A DNA stretch of 27,018 bases from NCBI GenBank assembly GCA_910585505.1, contig CAJUFF010000019.1, positions 1 to 27,018 on the forward strand, given 5' to 3'. The notes beneath the pieces are model-generated. The model ran no database searches, was not told the origin of the DNA, and worked only from the letters and a program-made list of their open reading frames with translations. Position numbers and translations under genes: made by a program. This DNA comes from an uncultured Ruminiclostridium sp. (GTDB lineage: Bacteria; Bacillota; Clostridia; Oscillospirales; Ruminococcaceae). This document shows positions 24,435 through 27,018 of the stretch, in pieces. Each line of letters opens with the position of its first letter. Within the stretch, counting starts at the first letter, position 1.

Positions 24435-24473
24435 AATCTTTGGTCAAGTCTATAAAATGATTAAAGATTGGTA
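24435..24473. repeat. Family B repeat, single-hairpin copy (B5)
   Basis: AATCTTTGGTCA (24435-24446) pairs with TGATTAAAGATT (24458-24469) through one mismatch or wobble, then GGTAT follows as in other family B ends. It directly abuts repeat C2. Confidence 0.65.
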
Positions 24474-24523
24474 TGAGCCTTTGGCACAAACGTATCTTAC
24501 GGAGGAAAGGAGTTTTCATAAAA

Positions 24524-25381
24524 ATGACTAACGCATTGGAAATTAAAAATCTGTCTAAGAAATTCAAGAGTTTTAAACTGGACAACATTAATCTGGCGCT
24601 GCCCTCGGGCTGCATTATGGGGCTGATCGGCGAAAACGGAGCAGGGAAGAGTACTCTTATAAAGCTTATTCTCAATATTCTCCATAAGGACGATGGCACC
24701 GTTACCATACTCGGAAGGGACAACAACGACAATATAAGGCTGACTAAAGAGGAAGTGGGCGTTGTTACCGATGAGGTGGGGATACCCGAATGTCTTAAGG
24801 CGGAGCAGGTGGGGAAAATAATGAAACACACTTTCAGGTACTGGGACGAAAAGGCCTTTGACAATTATCTTGTAAAGCTTGACATACCGAGAGACAAGCA
24901 ATTCAAGGATTTTTCACGCGGCACAAAAATGAAATTGGGCATAGCGGCGGCATTGTCTCATAAAAGCAGGCTTTTGCTGCTGGACGAGGCAACGAGCGGA
25001 CTCGATCCCGTCGTAAGGGACGAGGTTGTGGATATGCTGAGCGATTTTACCCGCGACGAAGGTCACTCGATACTTATTTCTTCCCATATCGTAAGCGATC
25101 TCGAAAAGCTGTGCGATTATATTGCGTTTCTTCACAAGGGAAAGCTGCTGCTGTGTGAGGAAAAGGACAGGCTTTTGGAGGAATATTGCGTAGTACGCGG
25201 GGAAAAAGGAATTTTGGCGGGGATTGACTCCAAGGCAGTGCTCAACAAAAAAGAAACGCCTTATTCGGAAGAGGGTATTATTTTAAGGAAGGCGGCGCCG
25301 AAAAACGCTGCGATTAGCCCTATCAGCATTGAAGAACTGTTTATTTATATGGTAAAGGGAGAAAGGAGCGATACTTTATGA
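24524..25381 (+). CDS. ABC transporter ATP-binding protein (YtrB-like)
   Basis: The 285-residue ATPase powers the permease encoded next to it. It has Walker A GENGAGKST (Lys42), an atypical signature FSRGTKMKLGIAAAL in place of LSGGQ, as is usual in this subgroup, Walker B LLLLDEATSGLD and the switch His in ISSHIVSDLE. A C-terminal extension of about 70 residues follows the nucleotide-binding fold. The ATG at 24524 is preceded by GGAGGAAAGGAG; the open frame upstream enters repeat B5. It overlaps the permease gene by 4 bases (ATGA), so the two are translationally coupled. Together with the GntR regulator this looks like an envelope-stress or antimicrobial-peptide export unit. The transported compound is unknown. 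Confidence 0.93.
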   Translation: MTNALEIKNLSKKFKSFKLDNINLALPSGCIMGLIGENGAGKSTLIKLILNILHKDDGTVTILGRDNNDNIRLTKEEVGVVTDEVGIPECLKAEQVGKIMKHTFRYWDEKAFDNYLVKLDIPRDKQFKDFSRGTKMKLGIAAALSHKSRLLLLDEATSGLDPVVRDEVVDMLSDFTRDEGHSILISSHIVSDLEKLCDYIAFLHKGKLLLCEEKDRLLEEYCVVRGEKGILAGIDSKAVLNKKETPYSEEGIILRKAAPKNAAISPISIEELFIYMVKGERSDTL

Positions 25382-26001
25382 AGGCGCTTTTGCTTAAAGA
25401 CTTTTATATGATGAAAAAATACTGTCGTTCTTATTTATTGGTTATGATTATATTTGCCGGACTTTCAGTCTTTGACCCAACGTGGTGGATGTCCTCGCTT
25501 TCCCTGCTTTGTCTTATGGCGGCGATGATGCCCGTAACGCTTCTGGGGTATGATGAGAGGAGCCATTGGAACGAATACTGTGCGGCATTGCCTTACGGAA
25601 AAAGGGATGTTGTTTCTTCAAAGTATGTTTTGTGCCTTATTAATCAACTGGCGGTTACGGCGGTTTTTGCTGTGCTATGGTTAATAAGCGGAGGGAACGA
25701 TATAGGCGAATTTTTTATGACGGCGTCCGTTGGATTTTGCTGCTCATGTTTTTCATCGGCGGTAGTATTTCCGTTTGTACTGTGGTTGGGAGTAGAAAAA
25801 GGACGAGTGCTTTATTATGTCTTTATTGTTATCGGTTTCGGAGCTTCGGGGCTGCTGAAGAGTTTTTCTGTCAGCGAAAGCTTGGATATCAAGGCATTTC
25901 ATGATATTATGACGGTGGTGCTTCCTGCCCTAAGTGTATTGGTTTATATCGTGTCATGGGTTATTTCGGTGGTTATTTACGGTAAAAAGGAAATAAGGTA
26001 A
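25378..26001 (+). CDS. ABC-2 type membrane permease
   Basis: The 207-residue integral membrane protein has about six hydrophobic helices (SYLLVMIIFAGLSVF, LSLLCLMAAMMPVTLLGY, AVTAVFAVLWLIS, SVGFCCSCFSSAVVFPFVL, VFIVIGFGASGLL, VLVYIVSWVISVVIYG). The opening LLKDFYMMKKY and the segment YDERSHWNEYCAALPYGKRD are typical of the ABC2_membrane_5 family found beside YtrA/YtrB-type genes. Its start overlaps the ATPase stop. It should pair as a dimer with that ATPase, forming a small exporter under the GntR regulator. It ends 19 bases before the convergent GNAT gene. Confidence 0.88.
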   Translation: MKALLLKDFYMMKKYCRSYLLVMIIFAGLSVFDPTWWMSSLSLLCLMAAMMPVTLLGYDERSHWNEYCAALPYGKRDVVSSKYVLCLINQLAVTAVFAVLWLISGGNDIGEFFMTASVGFCCSCFSSAVVFPFVLWLGVEKGRVLYYVFIVIGFGASGLLKSFSVSESLDIKAFHDIMTVVLPALSVLVYIVSWVISVVIYGKKEIR

Positions 26002-26010
26002 AACAGGAAT

Positions 26011-26037
26011 AAAAAGCGGTTTACAGCAGGCTTTTTT
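26011..26037. terminator. Short hairpin between convergent genes
   Basis: AAAAAGC and GCTTTTTTT pair over 7 bases around a 12-base loop containing the GNAT stop codon. The T-run is good on plus. The stem is weak, so the call is tentative. Confidence 0.4.
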
Positions 26038-26923
26038 TCGCCATCATATAGTAAACGCATATTTTGTAGCCCGCATATCCGTACAACCTGTCCAATCCCG
26101 TGTACGTATACCCCAGATAGGCTTCCTTCATTCCGGCTTCTTTAAGGTACTTTGTTCCGAGAATAACAAGGTTTACGGCAATGTGGCGTCCTTGAAAAGA
26201 ACGTTTTACAACGGTACAGCCAATGCTGCCCAAGCCTTTTTCTTCCGCTTCCAAATCACAGATAAGCGCTCCCACGGTTTCGCCGTTTAAAACGGCTATC
26301 AGAATCTTTTCCCTGCCGGTTTCCTTATAAAGCTCTTTGTTTTTGTAATATTGCGTAAATTCTTCAAAGGCATTATCGCTGCATTCACATACCGAATCCA
26401 TATCGGCGATTTCCGCCCATCTGTAATTGATTCCGTCTATGGTTTCGCCCACAAAGCGTTCGTTATGGGTAAAATCCTTTAATTCAAATCTCATATCAAA
26501 GCAATCGCAGTTCCATGAATGCTCATAACCTCTTTTAGTAAAGAACGCGGCGGCGGAATCGTCAATATTAGCGTATAAATTTTCGTTTTCGGTTTTAAAA
26601 TACTTTTTGTTGGTGGGAACTCCCGGCATAAGATAATCGAATCCCGCGCCTATTACAATTTCGCTGAAGCCGCATTTTTTTACCGTTTGTTCGGATAAAG
26701 CCAGAAGCTCGCTTCCAAAGCCCTTGTTTCGATACTTTTTATCCGTTCCGAAAAGGATTACGGTATTTCCGTTTATTACCGACACGCCGATAAGTTTACC
26801 GTTCTCGTCTCTTTTATAAATATTTTTGTTATTCTTGTTTCCGAGGATATCGAGTACGGTATCTTTGTCACGCACTATAAACGGAAAGTTTTCTTTAAAG
26901 AATGTGAATAGTTCTTGTATCAT
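26021..26923 (-). CDS. Tandem GNAT-fold N-acetyltransferase
   Basis: The 300-residue protein contains two GNAT domains. The first (about 1-155) has the acetyl-CoA loop RNKGFG (65-70) after a beta-bulge strand (VILFGTDKK) and ends near FFTKRGYEH. The second (about 170-300) has QGRHIAVNL (244-252), a more degenerate cofactor loop, and ends LDRLYGYAGYKICVYY. One domain may be catalytic and the other structural. The ATG at 26923 follows AAGGAG; a GTG-type start at 26962 has no ribosome site. No signal peptide. The acceptor is unknown: such proteins modify amino groups of small molecules, antibiotics or proteins. It is convergent with the ABC operon and apparently monocistronic. Bases 26924-27018 upstream show no gene. 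Confidence 0.85.
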   Translation of the reverse strand: MIQELFTFFKENFPFIVRDKDTVLDILGNKNNKNIYKRDENGKLIGVSVINGNTVILFGTDKKYRNKGFGSELLALSEQTVKKCGFSEIVIGAGFDYLMPGVPTNKKYFKTENENLYANIDDSAAAFFTKRGYEHSWNCDCFDMRFELKDFTHNERFVGETIDGINYRWAEIADMDSVCECSDNAFEEFTQYYKNKELYKETGREKILIAVLNGETVGALICDLEAEEKGLGSIGCTVVKRSFQGRHIAVNLVILGTKYLKEAGMKEAYLGYTYTGLDRLYGYAGYKICVYYMMAKKSLL

Positions 26924-27018
26924 TTGAAGTCTCCTTAAAACAGCGGTTATTATGCCTCGCACTATTTTTATTGGGTGTGATTTTTAAAATGTGTTCAGAA
27001 AATGATACCTAATTCGAC

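Noticed and set aside
811..24473. Possibility that the repeats form a CRISPR array
   Set aside because: They are dispersed singly through spacers with no regular spacer units and no cas genes nearby.

Overview
The window looks like chromosomal DNA of a Gram-positive anaerobe of the Clostridia, most likely an Oscillospiraceae/Ruminococcaceae-type gut bacterium. The grounds are strong AGGAGG-type ribosome binding sites, sigma-A promoters with 17-bp spacers, lipoprotein and ECF-transporter genes of clostridial type, a YtrA-type GntR/ABC operon, and moderate GC with AT-rich spacers. This placement is inferred from gene content. No rRNA, tRNA, phage, plasmid or CRISPR locus was seen.

Layout. 1-860: a 5'-truncated tryptophanyl-tRNA synthetase remnant ending inside a palindromic repeat. 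900-5600: a dCMP deaminase, a soluble PAS hybrid histidine kinase, an AT-rich tag glycosylase gene and a TIM-barrel amidohydrolase. 5720-8690: a large exported beta-propeller/HD-GYP sensor with a 16-A tract inside a propeller blade. 8795-10065, minus strand: a cobalamin riboswitch followed by a DUF4430 lipoprotein and an ECF S component, probably a corrinoid uptake unit. 10137-15208: a glycan locus of GH88 unsaturated glucuronyl hydrolase, DUF2264 protein and an orphan sugar-binding lipoprotein carrying a four-cysteine zinc-knuckle-like insert. 15391-18806: an unknown minus-strand gene, a metallo-beta-lactamase-fold protein with part of its metal motif missing, and two TrkA/RCK proteins. 19254-23625: glycogen phosphorylase and a cytoplasmic GH13 enzyme, a glycogen/maltodextrin breakdown pair. 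23800-26001: a GntR repressor with an apparent operator over its own promoter, an ABC ATPase and an ABC-2 permease. 26021-26923, minus strand: a two-domain GNAT protein.

The most striking feature is not a gene. Three families of structured repeats fill the spacers. Family A (about 77-160 bp, long imperfect palindromes; the best copy has a perfect 18-bp terminal inverted repeat) occurs four times, each time just upstream of a gene: dCMP deaminase, histidine kinase, HD-GYP sensor and glycogen phosphorylase. Two of these copies follow a recognisable promoter. Family B has two hairpins joined by a conserved linker. Its ends and linker stay constant while the stem sequences change together on both arms, and single-hairpin versions also occur. 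It is found five times, twice overlapping a stop codon. Family C (about 156 bp, MITE-like, TTGTTTGAAAA ends) occurs twice in opposite orientation. These elements contribute to UTRs, intergenic hairpins and operon spacers here.
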